From the NCBI GenBank assembly GCA_036768485.1, contig JAVLUZ010000142.1:17171735-17235734 (forward strand): 64,000 bases of DNA, given 5' to 3'. The DNA comes from Mermis nigrescens. Taxonomy: Eukaryota > Nematoda > Enoplea > Mermithida > Mermithidae. Of this stretch, positions 10,850 through 23,570 are shown piece after piece. The notes under the pieces are model-generated. The model was not told where the DNA came from and searched no databases. It saw only the letters and a program-made list of their open reading frames with translations. Positions within the stretch are counted from its first letter, which is position 1, and each line of letters opens with the position of its first letter. The position numbers were made by a program, and so were the translations under genes.

Positions 10850-13800
10850 AGCACAACCTATGTTTTTGAGACGGAAATTAATGACTCTGCATTGTAGAAT
10901 ATACAGCGAAAAATACGATATCGGTTGCAACGTAGTCTCCAGACATTCCTTGATAAAACTTAGGCAAAGAGACAAATAATTCCAGAATCACTTCATTTAA
11001 TCGCATTAGCAGCCGTTTTAGCCGACGACGAATGATAAATAGTGATTTGAAGCGGATAATCTGCAATATCTAAACATTGAAAACTTTGCCCGGATGTTCA
11101 TTTAAAATCATATTGAAATGACGATGATATGTTGAAGAAAAAGCTAAAAAATTTCGTAAACAAATAATTTTTTAAGGCCTCTCGCAATAGAATGCCTTAA
11201 AACGTTCTGTAAGAAATAAATATACGATAAAATGCGCTAATAAGGGAGAAATTTTTTATCCACGACATTGTGGACTTAGATTCCAGTTAGGAATTTAGGT
11301 CAAGTGCGTGATTAAGATGTTAAGAATGTAGCCAAGACTTTGCGTGAATTTTTCTAAAGCGTTCACACGTTCTCCCTTTTTATAAAACATTTTTTAACAA
11401 CGTATTGCATAGGCCGGTTCGATAATATAATAAAAAGTGAATGGTCATATCGTAGTATCTTAGCGAATATAGAAAAATAGTGGTATCGTAAAAAATGAGA
11501 ATAAAAAATAAAAATAATCTTCTTAGTGGAAATCTCGTCGCAAAATTAAATGATTGGGGGAAATTGGCGCCCAAAATTTTCCAGAAACTAACGCGCCTTT
11601 TAACGTGGCATCTTTTCCACGTTTACCTACTCTTCTTAAGATATAAAATATACGTATAGGTGATGCTTGCGTGTCATAAGGAACTTTAGATGGGAATTTT
11701 ATGGGGATTTTTGCGCATACACGCATCGGATAATGCCGCAAATAGTTGGAGCAAGAAAGAAAGCCTTCGAATTCGTTTTCTCCACACTTCTTGCTGAAAG
11801 ACCAAAGCATCGTATACCTATATAAAATATGGGCAAGTTGTGCGAAACAATGTTATGAAGCGCACGACAAACTTAAGGGAATTCAGCATACTCAGTATTT
11901 AAGCTCACGCTAGCCTTTAATGACGAAGAATAAGCCAAAATATTATACTTTAGCGTTTGTACATACATAGGTGCGTATACTTACATGATTAGCCGGATGC
12001 TAATGAACCAACTTATTCTCTATAACGCAAATTCGCCAAGAAGAGTCGAAATTTTTTGGTCAGCTGTTGTTGCTTTTCCGGCCTGATTGTTTGACGAGTG
12101 GTGCACAAGAGTCAAATTTTATTAGTCTTTGCGCGCGAGCGAGAAGCAAGATGAACAAAATATGTATTGATAATAAAACCTATATAGTACCTATTGATTA
12201 GCAAAATATGTTCAACGCTGCGCATATAACGTGCCGCTCGATCGCTTTGACTATAATTAATTACACAAAAATAAACGAAGAAATTAGCGACTAAAATCAA
12301 GGACTACTTGTGCCGACAAATTTTGCTCATAGGAAGAAGCTATTGAACCCAATATGTCCAGCAAAACAGGCGCATAATGTTACCATTGAGAATATAAACG
12401 GAATATAATCCAATGTGGTCGAATAATACTTCACAAAATAACGCTTTGGAGAAAAATATTCAGTAAGCACAATAAATTTGGATACAGAAAACATTTAATG
12501 CAAATGGTACAAAATTTAGGTAAAACGTACGCATTTTTGCACAAAATTATTTGGCCGCTAGCCTCAGCAAAGAATATCCATGTTGTAGCTTAATGTCTTT
12601 CAAAGGTTCTAGTCGCTTTAAACAGAAATTTTTTGTTTTAGATAGGTACCAATATCATTTTAAAGATTTGAGGTGTGTCTTTAAAAGCATATTTCAGACT
12701 TACCAATTACGAAAGTCAGACCAAACCAGTTTACAAAGGAAAATTAACCAAAAGATTCCGCTTGCTCCAGTACAACTATTGGTTGTTTTGCTCATGTAAA
12801 CGAGTTTTATTTGACTTCCGCGATTGGAAAAGTGCCACTGAATCAAGTCAGAAAAATCACTTGATTTTCAGGCATAATTCCATAATGAAGAAAAGTAAGG
12901 AAATTTCGTCTCGAACTCGACATCAGATCAGGGCTCGTTTGCACCACGAGCATTTTGCGCTCAATGGGACACTTTGAAAACGTGAGTAGGTTACTGAAAG
13001 AGCACTTTGCCAAAGCGTCCCTTCGAAAATGAAAGGGATACTTGGAAAAAGTGAACGCCTACACTTTGCTAGTATCCTTTTAGCCAACCCCTTTGTTAAG
13101 GGACCTCGCGACTCGCGAGGCCCCTTAGAGAGAAAAAATATAAAACTGAATAATCAGCTGCGGATCTTTCTAATTTTAAGCAGACATCGATGCATTTAAG
13201 CCAAAATAAGTCATTATACTAGATTTTTTTACACTTCTGTAATTTTCACGCAGAACCAGTTGCAAAAACTGTGCTAAATGGGTGTGAAAGATTTTACCCT
13301 AATCTTTTAATAATTCTCGAACTCCGTTATTTGGGCACTGCCGTACATGCTGCGCGTTCACTGACTTTTCTAGAAATTTGACAGAATTAGCGATTCTCAT
13401 CAGACACAAAACATGAGCTTAGGGTGTTCGAAGGCGCACCTTCAAGTGTAGCAGAAAGCGGTCAACTTCTCGCAATGCTATCATTTGAGAAATTTTACTT
13501 TCAAATTTCCTGAATGATACCTACCACACCTTTTTACGAGGCATGTCATAAAATAATCAGATCTACACAATAAATCAAAAGACGATTATGCATATTCGAA
13601 TAATAACAGCATGGTAGGGATTTTCAATAAGACTGAGCGTGGATCAATCAAGCAATGTGCATAACGTTGATGGTGGAATCGAACAGATGTCCTCAAGTCA
13701 AATTTTCTTCAGAAATGTATAAGTCAGATAATTTCTAAACTGATGTCTTGTCTAATTGTCTAGAGGTAAAAAAATCCTTACATGTTCAAAAAATCAGCAT

Positions 13801-14360
13801 GTTTTAAAAAGTATGACTGTTTGTATTTGATTCGAAAATTATAAATGATTATCAAATGGGGTGCTTCGCTACACCATTTGCTAGAGCAATATTTTTGCAT
13901 GCTAAAAATTGTCTAGAAATTCATATAACTTATTTGTTATTGTCTTAATGTTATCTTATTATTCTTATTTGTTCTTTTCAAATTTTGCTGCTTTCTCTCA
14001 CTCTGTAATATCAATTATTTAGCACCTTTCAGTCTTACATTAAATGTCAAAATATCGTTAAGGAGCACTATTCAGAAATTATCAACTTCTCTAAGGTTGC
14101 ATTTTCTCTTCGAATTACATTAGTTGTAAATCACAATATTCACCAAAATATTACAATTTCATCCAGGCTGATTTCTTTAGTCACTTTACAGCGACTGATT
14201 TTATTTTGCTTATTAAAGTTTCTTGCCTCCTTTTTACGCTCGTGTGACAATTAGAGGACATTGTAAACTGCGCAGAAAATTAAAGTTTGATCAATTTGCA
14301 AACAAATGCTAAAGGTTCCATGTAAAATTAGCTGCTGGAAATCGAGTCGAGATCATAGAT
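10850..14360. other. Unassigned AT-rich region
   Basis: I recognise no gene or repeat family here. A near-perfect GC-rich hairpin lies at 13097-13127. Several open stretches of 60-100 codons (for example 11523-11810 and 12675-12977) lack family motifs and probably arise by chance. Confidence 0.5.
13097..13127. other. GC-rich inverted repeat (hairpin)
   Basis: TAAGGGACCTCGCG and CGCGAGGCCCCTTA face each other across three bases, with one mismatch in 14 pairs. It stands out in AT-rich surroundings. Function unknown; it could be the joint of a small palindromic element. Confidence 0.6.
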
Positions 14361-14586
14361 TGGCTTTACCAAAATTCTGGGGGTTCAAGATTTTTCAAAG
14401 GTCAAAAAATTGGTGAAAAAACCATTTTCAATATTTCTCATCGAGCACCATCCATTAGCATCAAAAATTGCGAAACATAACAAAAAAATTAAAATTGAAT
14501 TCTGGAGGTCTTTTTATCTTGGTTTCTGGAGGGGGTATTCGGCCTTCTGGAGATTGCATAGCCCTAAACCCCCATGCCCACGTGCG
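14361..14586 (-). mobile_element. M1 MITE, degraded copy
   Basis: This is reverse-oriented M1: ACCAAAATTCTGGGGGTTC, then TCATCGAGCACCATCCATTA, AAATTGAATTCTGGAGG and the end ATGCCCACGTGCG. The outer termini are eroded and no target duplication is visible. Confidence 0.75.
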
Positions 14587-15018
14587 GTCGAAATACTTAA
14601 AATCGTATATAGCAATTTCAAAAGTCATGCTTTTGCTGCTTTCGACTTGTTTACAGTGAATCGTACGCACGTTGGTTCAAATTATTCAAAAGGTGATTTA
14701 CATATAATTTGATATCCTGCTTTGCTGTTAGCTCGTCCTCAACGAGGTATCATGATTTTCGAAACAATCCGAAATTTCTTGTTAACCCGTCCCCGACGTG
14801 TTTTACGGCGCTGGATTGTGCATTTTACGTAGTCAATTCGGAATCAGAGGTCCAATAAACCCCCAGAGCCGAATTTGGGAGGTACCATCCAAGCTGTGCT
14901 TAAGCAGAAAGACAAAAATCCAAAATTTTATGTTATGGACAAGGTATGTTTGGGCTCTTGTATTTCAAAAACCAGTCCGTAAATTTTCTTCAAAATCTAC
15001 AGTAAGGTCAGTCAGATT

Positions 15019-15216
15019 CACACGTGGGCGTGGGGAAGGGAGTTAAGGGGGAAGGCCGAATACCATCCCCCCGAAATCAATTTTTGAAATTTTTTTTGTT
15101 TTTTTTCGCGATTTTTCTATGCCAATGGATAGTGCTCGCTGAGAAACGTTGAAAAATGCTGTTTTTTCGCTATACCACCATTTTTGCGACCACTGTTTGA
15201 CCTCTACAAAATGTTG

Positions 15217-15253
<37 letters not shown>

Positions 15254-15278
15254 AGAATTTTGTTGCTGCCTGCCTTTG
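15019..15278 (+). mobile_element. M1 MITE with a CA microsatellite near its end
   Basis: It starts CACACGTGGGCGTGG and ends near TTGCTGCCTGCCTTTG. The usual C-run before CCCAGAATTTT has been replaced by a (CA)n tract at about 15221-15251. The flanks GTCAGATT and GTCGGTAT match only partly, which fits an older insertion. Confidence 0.8.
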
Positions 15279-15596
15279 GTCGGTATATTACCTAAAAATA
15301 GTTAAAATTCAAATGAAATTCATCCGGATTTGAGATATGAAGAAAAACAACCTCAAAAAGCGTTTTTCTTACGGTTTTTCGACAGTTTACATCGCGGTGA
15401 AAAGTGGTTTACGCCAGCCGACAGCGCATTAAAAGTTGGTCTAGTGTGGCATAAAATATTTGCCCCGCGGTAATTACAGAAACCGTTAATACTGCCTTAA
15501 CATCTTAAACATTTGGAAAAAAGGGTAGTCGACCAAACATGGATGATCTGGCTGGACCAGACGTGCACGTGAATAGCTGGACGGCCTAGTCTAGAC

Positions 15597-16021
15597 CACA
15601 TATGTGCATGGGCGGTTTGTACTCTCCAGAAGTTGAAAAACTCCCCACAGATTACTGCAGACCCCCAGAATTATATTCTCAGTAACATCTTTGGGGATTT
15701 GACCCATCCTGACCAAACTTGGGCAGCACCAAAATTCTGGGGGGTGCAAGATTTTTCAAAGGTCAAAGAATGGCCTTAAAAATGGTGGTATGGCGAGAAA
15801 AACACCATTTTCCAACATTTCTTATCAAGCACTCACTATTCATTGGCATCAAAAAATTGCGAAAAAAACAACAAAAATTTCAAAATTTGAATTCTGGGGG
15901 TTATTTTGGTTTCTGGGTGGGGGGGGGTATTTTGATTTCTTGGGAGTGCATGCCCCCTAACCCCGCCCCCACGCCCAGGTGTGATCCTGACTCCCCAGAA
16001 TTTTGGTGCTGCCCATTTATG
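15597..16021 (-). mobile_element. M5 element carrying a nested M1
   Basis: The outer element is flanked by GTCTAGAC on both sides (15589-15596 and 16022-16029), an exact 8-bp duplication. Its text (CTCCAGAAGTTGAAAAACTC, CAGATTACTGCAGACC, TTTGGGGATTTGACCCATCC, then CCCAGAATTTTGGTGCTGCC) is the reverse complement of the M5 copy at 45537. It is interrupted by M1 at 15714-15983. Confidence 0.85.
15714..15983 (-). mobile_element. M1 MITE nested in M5
   Basis: Reverse-oriented M1, from CAAACTTGGGCAGCACC to CGCCCAGGTGTG. ATCCTGAC flanks it exactly (15706-15713 and 15984-15991). Removing the element and one duplication restores a continuous M5 sequence, so M1 arrived after M5. Confidence 0.93.
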
Positions 16022-16166
16022 GTCTAGACTAGACCCTCAAGGATCGAAAAATGGAAGTTTTATGAGCAAAATGAGACCAAATGAATAAAGAAAATGAATG
16101 AAAAGTAAAAATTTTCTTTAAAAGTTCTGAAAAAGATCCGAAAATTTGGAATAACACAGTTTTAAC

Positions 16167-16417
16167 CAAACGTGGGCGTAGTGGGATAGGGTTTGGGGTA
16201 TTCACCCCCCAGAAGGCCAAATACCCTTCCCGCGAAAACCAAAATACTCCCACTAGAATTCAATTGTTGACATTTTTGTTTTTTTCGCAATTTTTTGATG
16301 CCAATGGATAGTGCTGAATGAGAAACGTTGAAAAATGGTGTTTTTTCGCCATAACACAATTTTTTGATGGTTGAAAATCTTGCACACTTCCAAGAATTTC
16401 GATGCTGCCCACCTATG
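16167..16417 (+). mobile_element. M1 MITE
   Basis: It starts CAAACGTGGGCGTAG and ends GATGCTGCCCACCTATG, with the standard M1 core (TGCCAATGGATAGTGCTGAA, GAGAAACGTTGAAAAATGG). Flanking 8-mers do not match, so the target duplication has decayed. Confidence 0.85.
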
Positions 16418-16439
16418 CTATCAGCCCGCAGTGAATATG

Positions 16440-18930
16440 GCATTTTGTCTGGTCTGCCAAGTCAGGCGTCGTTGGGTCGGGTTAGTTCGTCTACTATATA
16501 TGTAGATGAGCTATCTACACGGGCCGCACGTTAGCGGTTAGAACGCAATTTACCGCGTTCGTTTTCATCCACAACTCGTCGAGTTACGATATCGGCGCGC
16601 TCAGCCGTCAAGAAGCGAATTGTTCGCGGTCGGATCCGACTCCGACAGTAGGACGTGCAGAGGCTATCTAGCCACGCAGCGTTGATTGGTCGCCATATGA
16701 GTACGCCTGTGGATACCATCCCCTTTTCTCATCATACAAAACATAGGCAACGTGACCGCTACTCCGATTAAGCCTGTGTTGAGAGCGGAAAAATCAATAA
16801 CGCTTATAGCGCCATCTCTCGTCAATTCTTTATCGATATAATCATATTCTTGTTTTCTGTTTTACTGTATCCCCTTTTAGCATTATTAGTTCGGCTTGGG
16901 TCGCGTTTTTAGCTAGCTCGTTGTACAGCGTTTTCTTCGTCTTAACGAACGACTTCTTTTTATCCATTTTTTCTGGTGTACATAAAATTAGAAGCAGCTA
17001 CCTCATAGTGCATTATGTAGATAGTGTATCTACACGTGCCGTTACACTTATGGCTATTACGCATCTTAGTTCGTTTAGTTTGACCATCCGGTCTTTGAGT
17101 TCCATTTTGGCGATCCAGTCATATTTACCGACCACTTTACAGTCGGATAGAATCCGACTGTAGGACATGCGGAGGCTATCCAGCCACGCAGTGTCAATCG
17201 GTTGGACCTTAAATCGCCACGTGTTGCGAGGGACACGCAAATGCGAATTAACTGTGGAACCCATTTAAGTCCCCTTTTATTTCTTTACACTTAAAACATA
17301 TGCGACATGACCGCTATTCAAGTTAAGCCTGTGCAGAGAACGGAAAAATCCATGCGCAAGTAGCGCACTTTTCGGTCATTAAATTATTCTCCCATTTTTC
17401 TCTTTTACTGTAAGCCCCCTCCTATTATTATCAGTTCGGGCTGGAGCTTACGTTGGTGCTCATTTTTAATTCCTGGCGTGTCGACCTCGACTGTATCAGC
17501 GCCATAGCCTGTAAATTGTTTGGTGTAGATAAAGGCTAGAAAATCCAACTACCTAGGGGTGCAATATATCGCAGGTAGTTAGGAATCGGAATTGGCCGGC
17601 CTCGACTCTTCGACTGCCGGATAATTTTGGGTAAAACCTTTTTGTTATCATTTTGCTCAAAATTCATCAATTCTCTTTCGAACCAAAAAACCTATAAAAA
17701 TAATTTTTATAGTGGATGACAGCCCGGACTAGAGCTCTTAGTTGTTCTATTTATCGTACAGAGTGCTACCGGAACCAAAATTCATAAGTAGTTTCGCCAT
17801 AGGTAATCTGGTGCGAAACCTTTTCATTCTTTTCGCGAAAATTATTCTTTTAGTCTAAAAGCGGTCCAAGGACCCAGGGCGAATACCGGGGTTATCTAAT
17901 TACTCCTGTGTTAGGGACTGCGGTCGGAATCTCCTTCCCGCAATCTCCATAAGTACCGGACCAGCTACGTCCGTGGAGGTTTTAGGTAGTAGGTATTTGC
18001 GGTCACAGAGGAAGAATAAAGGCAGATTGCCGAAGCTCCCTGACCAGCGCTAATTGTAGCATAGGTACTGATGTAGGTAAGTACCCATGTAGGTGTTGCT
18101 TTCGTAGTTGTGTGTGTGTAGGGTATCTTCCCCGGCGGCATGCTGTCGGTTTAGGTATCCGTACATACTGCAAGTACTTAATCAGCAAGCTTCTTTGCGC
18201 GCGCTAAGATACTCCGTTAACTCGAAAGCACAAAACCCGCTTAAGTTACAATTATACTGCAGGTAGACTGGGTATATTGGTTGGCCGGCCTCGTCATATT
18301 CTACAGCCGGATAATTTAGGTGAATTTCTTTTAGTGTTTCTTTTTCTCAAAAATTCATCATTCCTTCTTTCGATCTAAAAAACTATAAAAATTATTACAT
18401 AATTTTTATAGAGGATGACAGCCCGGTATAGAGCTCTGTGTTGTTGTATTTAGTGTTCATAGTGCTATTCAAACCAAAATTCGTAATTAATTCCGCCTTA
18501 GGTAATCTAGTGCGAAATCCTTTCAATTCCTCGCGCAAAAATTATTGTCTTGGTCTAAAATAGGTCTTTTGACCTCGGGAAAATTCCAGGGTTTCTTAAT
18601 TACTGCTGTGTCAGGCAGGTACTGCGGTCGGTTTCTCTCCGCAATCTCCTTAGGTACGGACAAAGTTAGGTCCGAGGAGATTTTAGGTAGTAAGTACTTA
18701 GGGTCAAGAGATCGAATAAAGGCGAATCGCCGTAGCACTCGGACCAGCGCTAAGTGTAGCCAGGTACTTAAGTAAATCCTGAAGGTACTATTCTAGGGTT
18801 GTTGTTTTTGTAGTTGTTTGTGTGTTGGGTATCTTCCCTGGCGGCATGCTGCCCGTGTATATATCCGTACATACTGCAAGTAACTTAACCAGCAAGCACC
18901 TATTTGCGCATTAGATACTTCCATAGCGCG
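16440..18930. repeat. Diverged large tandem repeats, two pairs of units
   Basis: First pair: units of about 515 bp beginning near 16500 and 17015. Shared landmarks are TATCTACACGGGCCG / TATCTACACGTGCCG, AGGCTATCTAGCCACGCAG / AGGCTATCCAGCCACGCAG and CATAGGCAACGTGACCGCTA / CATATGCGACATGACCGCTA. Second pair: units of about 689 bp near 17550-18230 and 18240-18925, sharing GGCCGGCCTCG (17594, 18283), GATGACAGCCCGG, GCGGCATGCTG and CCGTACATACTGCAAGTA. The two pairs share a CTACCT...GTAG junction motif. I saw no coding region; composition is less AT-rich than the surroundings. Confidence 0.7.
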
Positions 18931-19134
18931 CATAAGTTACATATATGTATTTGTGAAAGTGTGTTTGTATGTCCGGGAGTAGTACAATGTGTCCGGCCCC
19001 ATAACACTTGGTGGGCTGACGTTTTGGCCCGGGCTCGGCTCACCAGCTGGGGGACGTAGTAGCGACACTTATATTTCACCAACCACACCCATGCACCCTG
19101 TACAGGGTTGAAGTGGCAGGCGTCCATATGCTTA

Positions 19135-19190
19135 GGCATGGCCGATTTCAGGACATGGCCGATTTCAGGACATGGCCGATTTTTTGTCAA
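19135..19190. repeat. Short tandem repeat (GCCGATTTCAGGACATG)
   Basis: Three consecutive copies of a CATGGCCGATTTCAGGA-like unit of about 18-20 bp. The third ends in CCGATTTTTTG. Confidence 0.75.
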
Positions 19191-19439
19191 ATTTCGAAAA
19201 TCGGAATGAATTCAGTCTGCACTATTTTCGAGTTACGATACTTTTGCAGCTGCGCACGTTATAACAGGATCGGACGTAATATAGCCTGCATAATGCTATA
19301 AGATTGGCAATGCTATACGGTACAATGATGTGATATAAGATACCCTGTCTGTGCCATAACATACAGTGCTATAATATATGAGTGATATAAGATATCACGT
19401 GATATATTACACCCTTTGCTACAACAGACAGAAAATTTT

Positions 19440-19720
19440 TAAAACATGAAAAATATGGTTGGACCAGAAAGATTTTTCAAGACATACCGAAACATCAAAA
19501 ATATGGGTTTGACCGAAAAAATTTTCAGAACATCCCAAAACATCAAAAATATGATTTCGGCTGAAGAATTTTCAAAATCATTTTGTAACGTCAAAAATAT
19601 GGATTTTATCAACGAGAAAAAATGGTTGACAAAAAAGCATTTGAAAAAATCCAAAAACTAAAGCATGGTTTTTACCAATAATTTTTTTAGAAACATCCCA
19701 AAAACATTAAAGTCCCGAAA
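19440..19720 (+). repeat. Tandem repeat of about 48 bp, four to five units
   Basis: AACATCAAAAATATG recurs at about 48-bp spacing (ATG at 19455, 19503, 19551, 19600), each followed by a variable purine-rich stretch and a TTTTCA motif. Because 48 is divisible by 3, one frame stays open for 71 codons and repeats an N-I-K-N-M motif every 16 residues. No splice context or family supports coding. Confidence 0.65.
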
Positions 19721-19827
19721 AATAAAAAAATATTAGAGACATCTCAATTCCATATAGCTATCAGGACTAAGTTCAGCCCGGGCAACGCCGGTTGGCTCAG
19801 CTAGTACTTATATAGAACTAAGGGCAT

Positions 19828-20004
19828 CAGTGGCGGATCTAGGATTTTTCTAAAGGGGGGCGGTACCCCTAAGGGGAGGGGGCGGAACCCTGACTTGGGC
19901 GGAAAAATTAGCCGTTTTAACCCGAAAATCGCTCAAAAATGCTTAATTTTGCGCACTATTTTGGGCCAATGGGGGGGCGGCCGCCCCCCCTAAATCCGCC
20001 CCTG
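19828..20004 (-). mobile_element. M2 hAT-like MITE, complete
   Basis: It starts CAGTGGCGGATCTAGG and ends TAAATCCGCCCCTG (inverted ends CAGKGGCGGAT). The flanks AAGGGCAT (19820-19827) and AATGGCAT (20005-20012) match at 7 of 8 bases. The 177-bp body has no ORF. Confidence 0.88.
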
Positions 20005-21174
20005 AATGGCATATAGGTAGGTACTGTAATTTCTATTAAAACATAACTTTCGTCTATGTGTATCTCGCACTCATCCCTGCAAGGGAGAATTCGATTGCTA
20101 CAACAATAATGAAATTCGTTTCCCGGGCTGATTCGTGCACTTTGTAAGATAAATATCACCGACTATGCATTGTAAACGCATTTTCCAAGTGGAAAGCTAC
20201 ATTTTCCAACTTGGGTGCTGTTTCCCACATCACTTCACGTAAGCTTATTGGTATGCATCTCGTTTTATTTTATCTTGATCGATCAATATCATTGAAACTT
20301 TTGATCAAGTATATATTTTTGTACAAACATTACTACGTATAATTTTACTGTATATTATCTCAATCGCGTCGCGTTCGTTTGTGTTTCCACTGTGTGAGTC
20401 CATCATTCGCATCTGCTCTCGTTCTTCTATTTCAACTGCTCATATCTCGTTGAATTTATCCTTATGCGTCTTTTTTCTTCTTCATTACCATTTAATCTAA
20501 TTTAATTATTCGCTATTCATGTTTAGGCCGCGCCGCGCTGATTGCAACAATTTCATTGCAAAAATGCGTTTTAGAGATGCAAAATTTAGAAGTTTTTTCT
20601 GGCGCTTCGCGCCCTTCCTTTAATTATTGAGTTTTTATTTTTCGATGAGACTCCAGAAATCGACTAAATTGCTTATCGATGGTTTGAAAATGTGGTTTTA
20701 GGAGATAGAACATATTAGTGATCGTTAGGTATGCATTGCAGTAAACTAAATTTGCAATAACAAAATATTCAAAAACTCGTTTTGGGTCTCGCAATTTTAT
20801 GCAGGATGGACTTTCTGCAAAAAACATCGGTTTTTCGAAATGAGCGCTCAATTTTCAAACGTTTTTTAGACCCCCAAAAAGGTGAACCAAAATTTGAAAT
20901 GTGGAAAAAAATTTTGGGTATGGTCCACATTGTTTACCAAATCGCTACGAAAAAAAGCGCCTGCTTGGCCAATTTTTCTACGCTACGCCAACCTATAGGC
21001 CAAAATATCACTAGCGTATTCAAGCCAGTGAGGGGGAATTTGAATTTTTGAAATGGAGCTTTGCGGTTCTTGTTCGGCTTGTTCTTCATCTATTTCAGCT
21101 GCTCATATCTATTCTACTTGAACAGATCCGTGCGCGATTTTTTCTCTGTCATTCTTCATTGCCATGCTCCCTTG
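20005..21174. other. Unassigned region
   Basis: AT-rich DNA without recognised genes. It includes a CTGGCGCTTCGCGCCC module near 20599 and a C-poor stretch with CCCCAAAAAGGTG near 20870 that resembles internal parts of other repeats here, but I could not define an element. Confidence 0.4.
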
Positions 21175-21590
21175 CATACACGTACAGCATGGGAATTCTA
21201 GGGGGGGGTCAGGCCTGAAATTTTTTTTAAAAAAGTACCTTTTTTGGCTAAAAACGATGCGTACACGTCAAAAACACTGATTTTTGATGTTTCAGGCAAT
21301 GCTTGCTCTTTCTAAAAGATAAAAACATAAAAGAAGCTAGAAAAATTTGGAAAAATTGAGTAAATTGAACAAAATATAGTCAAAAAATGTGCATATGGCG
21401 CGAAGCGCCGAAAATTTGAAATTTTTGAGCCAAGAATGAGCCGAAAACGCCTAAAAAGCACATTTTTACAACTTTTACAAAAAATCGACAATTCTGGATG
21501 GGGGGGGGTGGTCCCAGCCATTTTGCGAACGGTCAGTTGCAGTTGCCATTCTGGGGGTCAAACCCCCTGAACCCCCTAAGAGCACGACTG
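21175..21590 (+). mobile_element. M7 element
   Basis: It begins CATACACGTACAGCATGGG and ends near CCTAAGAGCACGACTG. The body includes a perfect GGCGCGAAGCGCC hairpin at 21397-21409. It matches the M7 copies at 6261-6648 and, reversed, 31671-32055. No clear target duplication. Confidence 0.7.
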
Positions 21591-21708
21591 CCCTTGACCC
21601 TTCCTATATTCAGCCAGATAATTTATTTCCTTCTAAAATGTGTAAAACCTTCATTCGTGACAGATTGTGTTTTTTAAAACTGCTTTGCATAAGTCTGAAA
21701 CTCCCGTG

Positions 21709-21890
21709 CATAGGTGCGCAAGGTCAAACTTTTAGGGAGGAGTGAAAATCAAAAATCTGGAGATAGCTAAGTGCTTTGTAAAAATGATTCTATGTACATC
21801 GAAACAACGATATCGCTTTGAAACCATCGTTTTCGAGCATTTGTGGCAAATATAGAGCCTTTTTGAAGTCACGGAAAAATAGCTAGGGTA
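21709..21890 (+). mobile_element. M9 repeat, partial
   Basis: CATAGGTGCGCAAGGTCAAA followed by GGAGTGAAAATCAAAAATCT and GCCTTTTTGAAGTCACGG matches the longer copy starting at 33558. The right end was not located. Confidence 0.6.
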
Positions 21891-22910
21891 ATAGGGCTAA
21901 CATGGAACATACTTCACGTGCGCCAGCTATAACTCGCTAAATGTTTAATATTTCAAAATGAAATTTTGTCATATTAAAGGCAAGTCATTCGTCTACTTGT
22001 TCTAAAAGAAATTAGCGCCCCACGTATTTTTCTCAAGCGATGCAGGGCGTTTTTTTCAAATATTTTGGCGTTCCATTTGAGACCCCAAGCCTGTCAAATT
22101 GGAACACCTTCTTTGTTTTTAAAAATTATCGTTTAAAGTATTGGAAAATCTTAAAATAAGCTTCTCAACTATCTTAAATAATACTACGAACAAAAACATA
22201 GAGTTAATACTTAAAAGTTTATTCTTAATCTGTATAAGGAGCAAAATAATTGATTAAATTGGTTTCTGAGAAAAAATAGTGGATAGCGACTTCTGACTGT
22301 ACCAATGCAAATAAGACAATCGAGACGATAATAAAACACTGGAAAATCTTATCAAGCCAAAAGAGTTTTGGTGGTATATAGCTGAAAATTCAGTAAGATG
22401 CGCATATTTACGTTGGAGCATCATGTTTCATGTTAAACAAACAGGCGATATGTGAGAAAAATGGCTGGACAGTGGACAAGGAAACGGGACGCTTAGTATG
22501 GTCTGATAAAGCATAAAAAATTACGTTCATAAAAAAAGATTTAAGCGACATCTATGCTAAGTTTCTAATGAAATAAAATATAAAAAGTGGAGTTCGACCC
22601 ACTTTGAAATGGTACAAAATTTTGAGAAGCTTCCTTAATATGCTTTCATACAAATATTCAATTCTAGCAGATCGTTTTCTTGCTTTTAGCATAAAAACCT
22701 CAGATCAAAACTTATTCTATCATGAGAAATTGCAGTTTTCATTGATCTATTATACTTGAATTCCAAATTAGAAAAAAACAAGTACAGAGCATTTCTGAAC
22801 AAACAGTACGTTTCTGAGTCCGAAAAAGGCTATAATAGCTAGTTTTCTGGGCGCAAAAAAGGCTAAATCGCTGTGTTTTTTCGCTTAAAACGGCTATATA
22901 CAGGGCCGTA

Positions 22911-23226
22911 TATAAGGGGGCGGGGGAGGCAGCCGCTTCCCCCTTGGCCGGGAAAATTTTGGAAGGTAAGATAATTACTAGATAATGCACGGAAAGATGG
23001 AAAAATCGAATGTCATTGTCGCAAAATCCCCAACGACCAAAAAAATGACATAGTAAGAAAATTTTTTTCGAAAATAGTTTGAATTTTATGATCGTAATGC
23101 ATTGAGCATGTCGATAAACGTCGAAAAATGCCGTTTTTGCGAGCTATCCCAATGAATTTTTCGAGACATAGACAAATGTATGTTGGGTCCACCCCCGCCC
23201 TTGGCTGGATCTTGGATACGGCCTTG
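22911..23226 (+). mobile_element. M8 hAT-like element
   Basis: It starts CAGGGCCGTATATAAGG and ends CTTGGATACGGCCTTG, an inverted CAGGGCCGTAT terminus shared with 36123-36650. The centre carries the core GATAAACGTCGAAAAATGCC, which resembles the M1 core. No ORF. Confidence 0.72.
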
Positions 23227-23570
23227 TTATATAGCTATCATTTTTTAAGGCTCAGGGGGAGTTATACCCCTCTCAACCCTCTCCATGCCCTTGTATGCCC
23301 CCTGGGAAGAATCCATAGGTGGGCAAGGTAGGGGCGGCCAGACGAGGTGAAATTCGAAAGGGTCAAATATATAGGTCATAACATGCGTTTTTCCTACGTA
23401 ATATATTGGTATTGTTGTCTACTTAAGCATGTCAAAATGTTATTCTTAAGGTCAGAGGGTAGATGAATTCAATTTTAAAACGTATTTTTCCGAAAAAATG
23501 CAATTTTAAACAATATATTAAGCGGATAAATTCAATACTATGTGGCAAACAATCAACAAGAAGTTTGACT

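Noticed and set aside
15043..15249. Cys-Val repeat frame
   Set aside because: It is the (CA)n tract in an M1 copy.
15597..16021. A single M1 element with an extended end
   Set aside because: The two pairs of exact duplications show two separate insertions, one inside the other.
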